Source: an uncultured Parabacteroides sp.
GTDB lineage: Bacteria; Bacteroidota; Bacteroidia; Bacteroidales; Tannerellaceae
Assembly (NCBI RefSeq): GCF_902493135.1
Contig: NZ_CABUOD010000025.1
Span: forward strand, 1 to 64,000
Length of the DNA stretch: 64,000 nucleotides
Reading direction: 5' to 3'
Positions 44,095-52,847 of this stretch are shown one piece after another. Under the pieces are notes generated by a model. That model saw only the letters and a program-made list of their open reading frames with translations. It had not been told where the DNA came from and made no database searches. The number at the start of each line of letters is the position of its first letter. Position 1 is the first letter of the stretch. The translations under genes and the position numbers were made by a program.

Positions 44095-47000
44095 ATGAAG
44101 ATAAGAGCAATTATTGTTTTAACCCTGATCGCATGCGGAATAGTATCTGCTATCTCCTACGTGAAGGCAAATCGGGTATCCACCAACGAAAAGGCTATCA
44201 TAGAAGCCATCCAGACAAAAAATACCCCGGCATTGATCCAGTCGCTTATCACCCGGATGAAAAACCAACTGGAGAAAGACGCCGACACATTCCCCGAACT
44301 GATCAAAGAGATCGAGACTTATGCCGGTACATGCCCCGATTCTGCATCCGTGGCCGTACTCCACTCCATGATTGCGGAGATGTATAACAACTATTATATG
44401 CAAAACCGTTGGAACATCAACCAGCGGACCGAACTGGCAGGCTACGTCCCCGATGATATCCGGGAATGGACTTCCAACCTTTTCAAGGAAAAGATCAAAC
44501 AGGAACTGACACTATCTCTCCAACCGGCGCAGTTGCTGCAACAGACACCGGTCAGCCAGTATAACCTGATCCTGAAGAAAGGAAAAGACATGCCTCAACT
44601 TCGTCCTACCCTATATGATTTCCTTGCTTTCCGGGCGATCGACATACAACCGTCTGCAATATGGTACGAGGATCTGATTGCTTTCCGCCGGACACAACCG
44701 GATAAGAAAGCATTATTACTGGACGAACTGGACTACTGGCAATATAAATACGACAACCAGGCAGCAAATACGACCGACTACCGAAACGCGTTGGACAGCC
44801 TATATAAGGTATATGAAAAAGAACCGTTTGCCGCCGAAATACGAATTGCCGGCATGAACCTTCTCCAACGGGAACGCTATCAAGGCAACAAGGCTCATCA
44901 GGATTCCATCCAGGCGCTCATTTATACGCTTTGCAAAGAAAGCATTGCACAATATCCCAAATACGACCGGGTTAACATTTTCAAGAACCAACTGAACGAA
45001 ATGGAAACGCCGGTCTTGAATATCCAATCCGACAACAATGTGTATCCGGGCAAGGATCTCACGTTGCAAATCAAGTATGTCAACACGCCTCAATTAGTTG
45101 TGCGCATCTACAAAAGCCTTCGCCAACCGGAAGATGCCTGGCGGAGTTACTACAAGAACAGTAAAAGCATGCGGGGAAAGCTGGTAAAAGAGGTCACATT
45201 CAAGATGGATCTCGCCAATTCATACACCGAAGCCGATTCCACACTGACCATTCCGATGGACCAATTGGGATTGTACGAATATGTGATTACGGTTCCCGGT
45301 AGACAACTGTCCGTTTCCAACCGTTTCAGCGTCAGCCGTCTGGCAGCCCTTACCCGTAGCCAGACAAACAATTCGGAAGTACTTGTCACCGACCTCGAAA
45401 GCGGCAAACCAATCGAAGGGGCGACCGTCATCTATTACAAAACCAATATGATGAACGGAACAATCCAGCCTCAGGGAGAAGTCAAGACAGACCGGTTAGG
45501 GATCGCCGTCCTTCCCACCCAAAAGAAGATCGAACACATACGTCCGGTATTCCGCGAAGACACCTCTTCCATCATTACAAATATATATCCGTACGGAACT
45601 TCCCGCTCCGACCAGAAAAAAGAAAAAGTCGATTTGTCGCTCTTCACCGACCGGGGCATCTACCGGCCGGGACAAAACGTATTCTTCAAAGGAATCGCTT
45701 ATGTAAAAGATACGGACAACCCGCATGTAGTGGCCGGACGAACCTATACCGTCACCTTGCGGGATGCCAACTACAAAGAAGTGGCCAGCAAAGAATTCAA
45801 GACAGACCGGTTCGGTTCCTTCAACGGAGAATTTACCATCCCGGCACAGACCTTGAGCGGAAACTTCACGCTTGTTTCGGAGCGGACCCGCACAAACATC
45901 CGGATAGAAGAATATAAACGCCCGACTTTCAAAGTCAGCTTCCTGCCAATCCAGGAAGAAGTCTCCTTCGGCCATCCTGTGAAGATCACAGGTGAGGCGC
46001 AGACTTTCTCCGGTATCGACCTCCAGACCGGCGAGGTAAACTGGACAATCACCCGCCGCCCGTTCTGGGCACGTTTTTATATGCCGGACCCGTTCGACTT
46101 CACATACAAACAGGTTGCGAATGGAACGGCAAAGATTGACAACAAAGGCAATTTCACGATTTCCTTCGTACCCGAACGGCCGGGAACTTCGGATATGCGC
46201 CCTGCCTTCCAGAGCTACGAAGTAACGGCAACCCTGACCGACAGCAAAGGAGAGACACAAGAAGCAAGCTATACATTCTCCGTCGGCGATACAGGTATCC
46301 TATTGGATATCCAAATGCCCGGACAGGAAATGGAAAGCGATTCCGCCAAAGCAGTGATAACGGCCTATACGGTGAACAGACAGAAAACATCTGCGGAAGG
46401 AAGTTACACGATTTACTCCCTGTCGGACGAAAAGCCGGAAAAGGATATGTTCGGTGCAGACCGGTACAAAATCAATGAACTGGTAGCTGTGGGAACTTTC
46501 ATAACGGGAGACGAAATATCACCTACCGTATTCCGCAAACTTCCCGCCGGACGCTATCGTCTGGAAGTGAAATCGACCGACTCTAACGGGAAAGAAGTTT
46601 CCGCCAATCAAGACTTCATCCTGTACAGCCGCCGGGACAAACGACCGCCCGTATTTATGCACACCTGGCTGATTAATGAGCACACGACCTGCGCTCCGGG
46701 AGAAGAGGCTGCGTTCATATTCGGGACCTCCGACAAAGACACCCATATATTATATGAAGTATATTCAGCTACCAACAAGTGTATGGAACGTAAACAGATC
46801 CGGTTGAGCGATGAAAACCGGACATTCCGCATTCCGTTCAAGGAAACGGACGGGGAAGGTTTCACCGTGTCTTTCACGTTTGTCAAAGACGGCAAGGCGT
46901 ATGTGACGCAAGTCCCGGTCTACCGCCGCCAGCCGGACCGGAGATTGACGATCCAAACCGAGACATTCCGCGATCATTTATTGCCGGGAAGCAAGGAAAA

Positions 47001-49779
47001 CTGGAAATTCCGTATTACGGATGCAGATTCCTCGACTGTCTCCGCAGAGATATTGGCGAGCATGTACGATGCTTCATTGGATAAGCTGTTGCCTTTCAAG
47101 TGGTCGTTTTCTCCTAAAAGAGATATTTACCTACATGCACCGCGCTTCTCGGAAGGAACCGCATTCACAAACAGTAGCCGGTACGAAACAGGAGACCGGA
47201 AAGGATTGAACGTCCCGCAATACCAATACGACCGCCTCGACTGGCAAGGCGTTTTGTCGTTGGGATATCGCTACGGACGCAGCAACCAGGTCTTTGCAAC
47301 CGGAGCCGTCATGAAATCGGCAGCCGCCCCGGCTGTAGCCGAAGTTCTCAGCATCACCGACGACAGTGCGCCGTTGGAAGAATCGGCAATAAAAGCGGAC
47401 CAAGGTGTCGCTAATATCATTGCAGAAGAAGAGGTGGAAGAAAGCGGAAAACCTTTCTTCCCGAATAACTCGATCGAACTTCGTGAAAACTTCGCCGAAA
47501 CCGCCTTCTTCTATCCGGCATTAGTGACCGACGAAGCAGGCGATGTAGCGTTCAGCTTCACAATGCCCGAAAGCAACACGACCTGGAAAATGCAACTGTT
47601 AGCACAGACGGAAGACCTGAAATACGGCTACCTGTCCCGCGAGATCATCACCAATAAGCCGTTGATGGTAACTCCCAACCTACCGCGTTTCCTGCGTCAG
47701 GGCGATGAAGTGACCATCACGACGCAAATCAGCAACCAGTCCTCCGCCACTATGGACGGACGCGCCAGCCTGGAACTATTCGATCCGGACAACGACCAGC
47801 CGGTGATCTGCCTCACCAAATCGCAGAAACCTTTCACCTTGGGGGCAGACAGCACCACGACTGTCAGTTGGTCATTCAAGGTTCCGGCCTCTGCGGCCGG
47901 CGTCATCGGTTGCCGTATCGTGGCCGATTCGGATAAAGGAAGTGACGGCGAACAGCATTTAATCCCGGTTCTTTCGAACGAGATATTAGTGACGGAAAGC
48001 ACCCCGTTCTACCTGTTCGACAAGAGCGAAGAAGTGATCCGCCTGAAAGACAACAAAGGTATCCGACCATTCCGCACGACACTGGAGCTGACCGCCAACC
48101 CGATCTGGTATGCCGTACAGGCGCTGCCGACTCTCACCCAACCGGAAAACGACAACGTCATTTCCTGGTTCGCCTCTTATTACAGCAATACGTTGGCAAG
48201 CTACATCGCCACCGCCCACCCCCGCATCCAGCAGGTCATCAGCCAATGGAAAGCACAAGGCGGAAACGCCTCTACGCTCTATTCCAACCTGGAAAAGAAT
48301 GCAGAACTGAAAAACATCCTTCTACAGGAAACACCCTGGGTATTGGAAGCGGACAATGAAACGGAACAAAAACAGCGTTTGTCCCTCCTTTTCGATCTGA
48401 ACCGGGCAGCCGGACAACGGGAGATCGCCCTCCGCCATCTTCTCGACCTGCAAACGCCGGATGGAGGCTGGGGATGGTTCAAAGGCATGTATCCGAGCCA
48501 GGAGATCACGCTTTATATTTTGAAAGGGATGAACCAACTGACCGAGTTGAATGCTGTCGAATATAACCAGCAGGAAAAAGAGATGCAGATAAAAGCCCTG
48601 ACATTCGTGGACAAACACATCCAGTCCGATTATGAGGCATTACAAAAGATCAAGAACTGGCAGAAAAATGAAATTTCTCCATTGGAAATCGAATACCTGT
48701 TTGTCCGCAGCCAGTACCGCGACATCCCTGAGTTAGGTTCGGCACGTGAAGCGATCCGCTACTACACGAACCTGGCGGAAAAACAATGGAGCAAACAATC
48801 CATCTATGGAAAAGGAGAAATAGCGTGGCTCATGTGGCGCAACGGGAAGAAAGAAACCGCCGGTAACATCCTTGCCTGGTTGCGTAAAACAGCATCCACT
48901 TCAGCAGACAAAGGCATGTACTGGGCAAACAACCGGAGAGGGGAAAACTTCTTTGTCTCCCCGATCGACACCCATTGCCTGCTGATGGCTCTCTTTAATG
49001 AAGTTTCGCCCGACAAACAGAAAACGGACCGGATGAAACAATGGTTGCTCAGCCAGAAGCAGACACAGAACTGGGAATCCGTCCCGGCTACGGTCAACGC
49101 AATTTATGCTTTACTCCTGACAGGTAGCGACTGGCTGGACGCCAACAACACCTGTACCGCCAAGTGGGGCAAGCAAACATACAGCACCACAACCGGAGAA
49201 TCGGCCACCGGCTACCTGAAAGTAACCGTATCGGATGAAAAAAGAATTGCATCCGAAGGAAATTCCATCTCCATCCGGAAGGAAGGAGCAGCGCCTGCGT
49301 GGGGAGCTGTCTACGAGCAATATTTCCAGAATATCAACGATGTGAAAAAGCAGAAAGGTATCCTGAACGTAGAAAAGAAGCTATTCGTAGAAACGAATAA
49401 CGGAACGGAACAACAACTTCGTCCCGTCACCCCGGATGAACCGCTTCGTGTCGGCGACAAAGTGACCGTCCGCCTTGTGGTCCGTACCGATCGCGAAATG
49501 GATTATGTCTTCCTGAAAGACCTTCGTGCCGGCTGCTTTGAACCGGCTGCCCAACTTTCCGGTTCTGTCTACAGGGACGGAGTCGGGTATTACCAGTCGC
49601 CGACAGATGTTTCGGAGAATTTCTTCTTCGACCGCCTGCCCCAGGGGACTTTTGTACTGGAATATGCCGTATACGTGTCACGCACCGGTGAATATGCAGG
49701 CGGAATCAGTACGATCCAATGCCTCTATGCGCCGGAATTCGTCTCGCATACGGAAGGAAACATCGTCAAGGTGGATTAA
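44095..49779 (+). CDS. Giant alpha-2-macroglobulin-like envelope protein without thioester motif
   Basis: 1894 residues from the ATG at 44095, the first Met with a signal/anchor (IRAIIVLTLIACGIVSAISY); the in-frame start at 43987 reads through leader sequence. Order: a helical N-terminal region to about 330, macroglobulin domains with LFTDRGIYRPGQ (about 512), a linker (about 1078-1115), the A2M segment FAETAFFYPALVTDEAGD (about 1132), an alpha/alpha-toroid (about 1335-1670; LQTPDGGWGWFKG) and a C-terminal bait-like domain. Thioester members have C-x-EQ before the toroid; here A1343-LPTLTQPENDNVISWF has none. Macroglobulins trap proteases; this branch cannot use covalent capture. Its linker shares short motifs with the TonB gene at 60151. 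Confidence 0.88.
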   Translation: MKIRAIIVLTLIACGIVSAISYVKANRVSTNEKAIIEAIQTKNTPALIQSLITRMKNQLEKDADTFPELIKEIETYAGTCPDSASVAVLHSMIAEMYNNYYMQNRWNINQRTELAGYVPDDIREWTSNLFKEKIKQELTLSLQPAQLLQQTPVSQYNLILKKGKDMPQLRPTLYDFLAFRAIDIQPSAIWYEDLIAFRRTQPDKKALLLDELDYWQYKYDNQAANTTDYRNALDSLYKVYEKEPFAAEIRIAGMNLLQRERYQGNKAHQDSIQALIYTLCKESIAQYPKYDRVNIFKNQLNEMETPVLNIQSDNNVYPGKDLTLQIKYVNTPQLVVRIYKSLRQPEDAWRSYYKNSKSMRGKLVKEVTFKMDLANSYTEADSTLTIPMDQLGLYEYVITVPGRQLSVSNRFSVSRLAALTRSQTNNSEVLVTDLESGKPIEGATVIYYKTNMMNGTIQPQGEVKTDRLGIAVLPTQKKIEHIRPVFREDTSSIITNIYPYGTSRSDQKKEKVDLSLFTDRGIYRPGQNVFFKGIAYVKDTDNPHVVAGRTYTVTLRDANYKEVASKEFKTDRFGSFNGEFTIPAQTLSGNFTLVSERTRTNIRIEEYKRPTFKVSFLPIQEEVSFGHPVKITGEAQTFSGIDLQTGEVNWTITRRPFWARFYMPDPFDFTYKQVANGTAKIDNKGNFTISFVPERPGTSDMRPAFQSYEVTATLTDSKGETQEASYTFSVGDTGILLDIQMPGQEMESDSAKAVITAYTVNRQKTSAEGSYTIYSLSDEKPEKDMFGADRYKINELVAVGTFITGDEISPTVFRKLPAGRYRLEVKSTDSNGKEVSANQDFILYSRRDKRPPVFMHTWLINEHTTCAPGEEAAFIFGTSDKDTHILYEVYSATNKCMERKQIRLSDENRTFRIPFKETDGEGFTVSFTFVKDGKAYVTQVPVYRRQPDRRLTIQTETFRDHLLPGSKENWKFRITDADSSTVSAEILASMYDASLDKLLPFKWSFSPKRDIYLHAPRFSEGTAFTNSSRYETGDRKGLNVPQYQYDRLDWQGVLSLGYRYGRSNQVFATGAVMKSAAAPAVAEVLSITDDSAPLEESAIKADQGVANIIAEEEVEESGKPFFPNNSIELRENFAETAFFYPALVTDEAGDVAFSFTMPESNTTWKMQLLAQTEDLKYGYLSREIITNKPLMVTPNLPRFLRQGDEVTITTQISNQSSATMDGRASLELFDPDNDQPVICLTKSQKPFTLGADSTTTVSWSFKVPASAAGVIGCRIVADSDKGSDGEQHLIPVLSNEILVTESTPFYLFDKSEEVIRLKDNKGIRPFRTTLELTANPIWYAVQALPTLTQPENDNVISWFASYYSNTLASYIATAHPRIQQVISQWKAQGGNASTLYSNLEKNAELKNILLQETPWVLEADNETEQKQRLSLLFDLNRAAGQREIALRHLLDLQTPDGGWGWFKGMYPSQEITLYILKGMNQLTELNAVEYNQQEKEMQIKALTFVDKHIQSDYEALQKIKNWQKNEISPLEIEYLFVRSQYRDIPELGSAREAIRYYTNLAEKQWSKQSIYGKGEIAWLMWRNGKKETAGNILAWLRKTASTSADKGMYWANNRRGENFFVSPIDTHCLLMALFNEVSPDKQKTDRMKQWLLSQKQTQNWESVPATVNAIYALLLTGSDWLDANNTCTAKWGKQTYSTTTGESATGYLKVTVSDEKRIASEGNSISIRKEGAAPAWGAVYEQYFQNINDVKKQKGILNVEKKLFVETNNGTEQQLRPVTPDEPLRVGDKVTVRLVVRTDREMDYVFLKDLRAGCFEPAAQLSGSVYRDGVGYYQSPTDVSENFFFDRLPQGTFVLEYAVYVSRTGEYAGGISTIQCLYAPEFVSHTEGNIVKVD

Positions 49780-49780
49780 G

Positions 49781-50046
49781 CGAAGCTCCCGGCAGAAGAC
49801 AACGCATGTGCAGCCAGCCCCGCCGGCTCCCGGCGAAGATAGCTGCACGTGAATCCGGTCCTGCTGGCTCTCGGCAAAGCCGGCTGCATGTGAATCTGCC
49901 TCCGCTGGCTCCCGGCAAAGCCGGCTGCATGTGAATCTGCCTCCGCCGGCTCTCTGCGGAACCAGCTGCATGTGAATCCGGCTCTGCCGGCTCCCGGCGA
50001 CGGTAGCTGCACGCAAATCCGGCCTCCCCGGCTCCCGGCGGAAGCA
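49781..50046. repeat. 41-bp tandem repeat array (minisatellite)
   Basis: Six full units start at 49781, 49822, 49863, 49904, 49945 and 49986, with a partial unit at 50027. Period is exactly 41 bp. Each unit opens with a small palindrome (GCCGGCTCCCGGC or close to it) and contains GCTGCATGTGAATC or a close variant. Units 3 and 4 are almost identical. The array starts one base after the macroglobulin stop codon and is much GC-richer than its surroundings. It fills most of the 347-bp gap. Confidence 0.92.
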
Positions 50047-50086
50047 GAATTTTATTTTTTAAAGAAACTAATTCAGTAGTAAACAT

Positions 50087-50094
50087 TATCTTTG
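50087..50094 (+). promoter_or_regulatory. Promoter -7 element (TATCTTTG) of the DUF1573 genes
   Basis: It fits TAnnTTTG, 33 bp before the ATG at 50127 and just after the repeat array. Confidence 0.5.
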
Positions 50095-50126
50095 CATTCT
50101 AAACAATAGCTAAATAAAAAGAGAAG

Positions 50127-50504
50127 ATGAAACAGATTATTTTTATTTTCATGGCGATCCTGTTGGCAACAGGAATGGCATCAGCTCAGAACAAGGCTGT
50201 AATCTCGGCAGATGAAACCTCTTTCGATTTCGGAACGATCAAGGAAGCGAACGGCAATGTGTCGCACACTTTTAAAATAAAGAATACAGGCGAAGCACCG
50301 TTGGTCCTGACACGTGTCATCGCCTCTTGCGGCTGCACGACACCGGAATGGACCAAAGAACCGATTGCCCCGGGTAAAACAGGCGATATTAAAATCACTT
50401 ACAACCCGAAAGACCGTCCCGGCCCCTTTGTCAAGACTATTTCCGTATACAGCAACGGGAAAACCGGTAGTTTTATCCTGACAATCCGGGGAGAAGTAGA
50501 ATAA
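50127..50504 (+). CDS. DUF1573 (immunoglobulin-like) secreted protein, short form
   Basis: 125 residues: signal peptide (cleavage near ASAQ), then one DUF1573 domain with FDFGTIKEANGNVSHTFKIK, ASCGCTTPEW and GDIKITYNPKDRPGPF. This ASH/MSP-like beta-sandwich is common in Bacteroidetes envelope proteins; its function is not established. The domain is closely related to the first domain of the next gene. Confidence 0.88.
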   Translation: MKQIIFIFMAILLATGMASAQNKAVISADETSFDFGTIKEANGNVSHTFKIKNTGEAPLVLTRVIASCGCTTPEWTKEPIAPGKTGDIKITYNPKDRPGPFVKTISVYSNGKTGSFILTIRGEVE

Positions 50505-50529
50505 TAACAGGAAAACTGAACGATAAAGA

Positions 50530-51645
50530 ATGTTGAACAGAAACAAACTGGTCTTTATTCTTGCCGGTATACTGTTTGCAATAAGCAGTATATCGGCACA
50601 AAATAACGCCCAAATCAGTGCAGACGAGTTGATCCATAACTTCGGAACGATAGGGGAATCCGATGGATTGGCAAGTCACGTATTTACGATCAAAAACACA
50701 GGTAACGGCCCGCTTGTCATCACGCGGATCACGGCATCCTGCGGCTGCACGCAGCCCGAATGGACCAAAGAGCCCATCGCTCCGGGAAAGACCGGAGAAG
50801 TAAAAGTAACCTACAACCCGAAAGGACGTCCCGGCCCTTTTTACAAAACTATAGCGATCTACAGTAACGGAAAAAAAGGCAGTTTCTCCTTAGGTATCAA
50901 AGGAAACGTAACCCCTAAAGAAGCTCAACCCATACTGATTTATCCGTATAGCATCGGCGACCTGAAACTGCAAACAAAAAATATTCTTTACAGCACGATC
51001 CGCCCCGAAGAAACATTGGGAGAAAAGATCAACCTGATCAATGAAGGAAAAACATCCCTGAACATCCATTTAGGAAAAACGCCTCATTATCTGAACGTCG
51101 TAGCCAATCCTACAAAACTGGCTCCGGGTGAAACAGGCGAAATATCCATCCTGATGAATGCGAAAGAGGCAAAACGGAAAGGCCGCATGACAGCCGAAAT
51201 TCCGGTAACGGTCGAAAGTATCGGTCAGAAGAAAGGAACAGAAGGCAAACTGCATGTTGCAGCCAATATCATAGACGACTTCAGCAAACTGACTGCCTCG
51301 GAGAAGGCGAAAGCTCCGGTAGCCCAGCTATCGGGCACCTTGCTCGACTTCGGCAAACTGCCCGATAAAAGCAGCTTTATCCCGTTGGTCGGCGGAAGGG
51401 TGAGCGGGACGATCGAAATCACCAACTCCGGGAAATCGCCGCTTGTCATCTATAGTGCGACCTGCGATGACGAACGTGTCGCTGTTTCCGGCGGCAAAAG
51501 AGAAATCAAACCGGGCACGACAGCCACTTTCAAAGTGACAGTACGCCCGAAAGAGATAAAAACAAAACTGGAAGCCCTCATCAATTTCGTATGCAACGAC
51601 CCGAACGGTCCGGTACGGCTTGTGAAGGTAACCGCCAATAAATAA
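50530..51645 (+). CDS. DUF1573 secreted protein, long form
   Basis: 371 residues: signal peptide, a DUF1573 domain (about 20-125; NFGTIGESDGLASHVFTIK, ASCGCTQPEW) closely matching the preceding short gene, then two further beta-sandwich domains (about 130-240 and 255-371; the last with LLDFGKLPDKSSFIPLVGG and IEITNSGKSPLVI). Co-transcribed with the short form and probably its duplicate with added domains. No enzymatic residues are visible. Confidence 0.88.
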   Translation: MLNRNKLVFILAGILFAISSISAQNNAQISADELIHNFGTIGESDGLASHVFTIKNTGNGPLVITRITASCGCTQPEWTKEPIAPGKTGEVKVTYNPKGRPGPFYKTIAIYSNGKKGSFSLGIKGNVTPKEAQPILIYPYSIGDLKLQTKNILYSTIRPEETLGEKINLINEGKTSLNIHLGKTPHYLNVVANPTKLAPGETGEISILMNAKEAKRKGRMTAEIPVTVESIGQKKGTEGKLHVAANIIDDFSKLTASEKAKAPVAQLSGTLLDFGKLPDKSSFIPLVGGRVSGTIEITNSGKSPLVIYSATCDDERVAVSGGKREIKPGTTATFKVTVRPKEIKTKLEALINFVCNDPNGPVRLVKVTANK

Positions 51646-51658
51646 CCAATTGTCTAAA

Positions 51659-52762
51659 ATGATGGAACATCCCGAAAACGACGATCTGTACAGAGGATTA
51701 AAGGTGAACAAAGGCGTAGCCGATGTGCCGACGGTAAATCCTTATCTGAAAAGAAGGATTCAACGTAAAGAATATACGCCCGCCGAATTTGTGGAAGGCA
51801 TACTGAAGGGGAACATTACGATCCTCAGCCAGGCAGTGACGCTGGTGGAAAGCTCCAAATACGAACACCAGCAAGTGGCACAAGAGATTATCGAAAAATG
51901 CTTGCCACATGCAGGAAAGTCGGTCCGCATCGGTATCACCGGCGTGCCGGGCGCCGGTAAAAGTACCTCGATCGATGCGTTCGGTATGCATCTGATAGGG
52001 GAAGGACGTAAACTGGCCGTGCTGGCGATCGACCCCAGCAGCGAGCGCTCGAAAGGCAGCATCCTCGGCGATAAAACCCGAATGGAGGCCTTGTCCCGTG
52101 AAAAGAACGCTTTCATCCGCCCTTCGCCATCGGCGGGTTCTTTAGGTGGCGTTGCCCGTAAAACACGCGAAACGATCGTGCTCTGCGAAGCCGCCGGGTT
52201 CGACACGGTATTTGTCGAGACAGTCGGTGTCGGACAAAGCGAAACGGCTGTCCACTCGATGGTCGATTTCTTCCTGTTGATCCAGCTTGCCGGTACCGGA
52301 GACGAACTGCAAGGCATCAAGCGCGGCATCATGGAGATGGCGGACGGGATCATCATCAACAAGGCGGATGGCGACAACCTGGAAAAAGCGAAACTGGCAG
52401 CCGCGCAGTTCCGTAACGCCCTGCATCTCTTCCCGGCTCCCGAATCAGGCTGGTTCCCGAAAGTATTGACCTATTCGGGTTACTACAACCTGGGGATTAA
52501 AGAAATCTGGGACATGGTCGGAGAATATATGGAATTCACCCGAAAGAACGGTTACTTCGATTACAAGCGCAACGAACAGGCCAAGTATTGGATGTACGAA
52601 AGTATCAACGACACGCTCCGCGAAACGTTCTACCACAATCCGGCGGTAGAAAACATGTTGAACTTCACGGAGCAACAGGTATTGAATAACGAGATCAGCT
52701 CGTTCGTTGCCGCCAAACGGATGATGGATCTGTTCTTGGAGAATCTGTCTGCAAAGAAATAA
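51659..52762 (+). CDS. meaB: MeaB-type GTPase (methylmalonyl-CoA mutase chaperone)
   Basis: 367 residues from the ATG at 51659 (a TTG at 51650 is in frame but less likely). Walker A GVPGAGKST, then AIDPSSERSKGSILGDKTRM, FVETVGVGQSE and IINKADGDN, all hallmark MeaB/ArgK motifs. It protects and reloads the B12-dependent methylmalonyl-CoA mutase used for propionate/succinate interconversion in Bacteroidales. The mutase genes are not in the window. A terminator follows. Confidence 0.95.
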   Translation: MMEHPENDDLYRGLKVNKGVADVPTVNPYLKRRIQRKEYTPAEFVEGILKGNITILSQAVTLVESSKYEHQQVAQEIIEKCLPHAGKSVRIGITGVPGAGKSTSIDAFGMHLIGEGRKLAVLAIDPSSERSKGSILGDKTRMEALSREKNAFIRPSPSAGSLGGVARKTRETIVLCEAAGFDTVFVETVGVGQSETAVHSMVDFFLLIQLAGTGDELQGIKRGIMEMADGIIINKADGDNLEKAKLAAAQFRNALHLFPAPESGWFPKVLTYSGYYNLGIKEIWDMVGEYMEFTRKNGYFDYKRNEQAKYWMYESINDTLRETFYHNPAVENMLNFTEQQVLNNEISSFVAAKRMMDLFLENLSAKK

Positions 52763-52796
52763 ATATAAACACACAATACCGGTCTTATCCGGTTCA

Positions 52797-52835
52797 CGAG
52801 TGTCTCAAAGGCTCATTTTGAGGCACTCGTTTTTT
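52797..52835 (+). terminator. meaB terminator
   Basis: CGAGTGTCTCAAA pairs with TTTGAGGCACTCG with one mismatch, followed by six T. Confidence 0.85.
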
Positions 52836-52847
52836 ATCTGAATTATC

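Noticed and set aside
49781..50046. CRISPR array
   Set aside because: Units repeat over their full 41 bp with scattered changes; there are no constant repeats alternating with unique spacers and no cas genes nearby.
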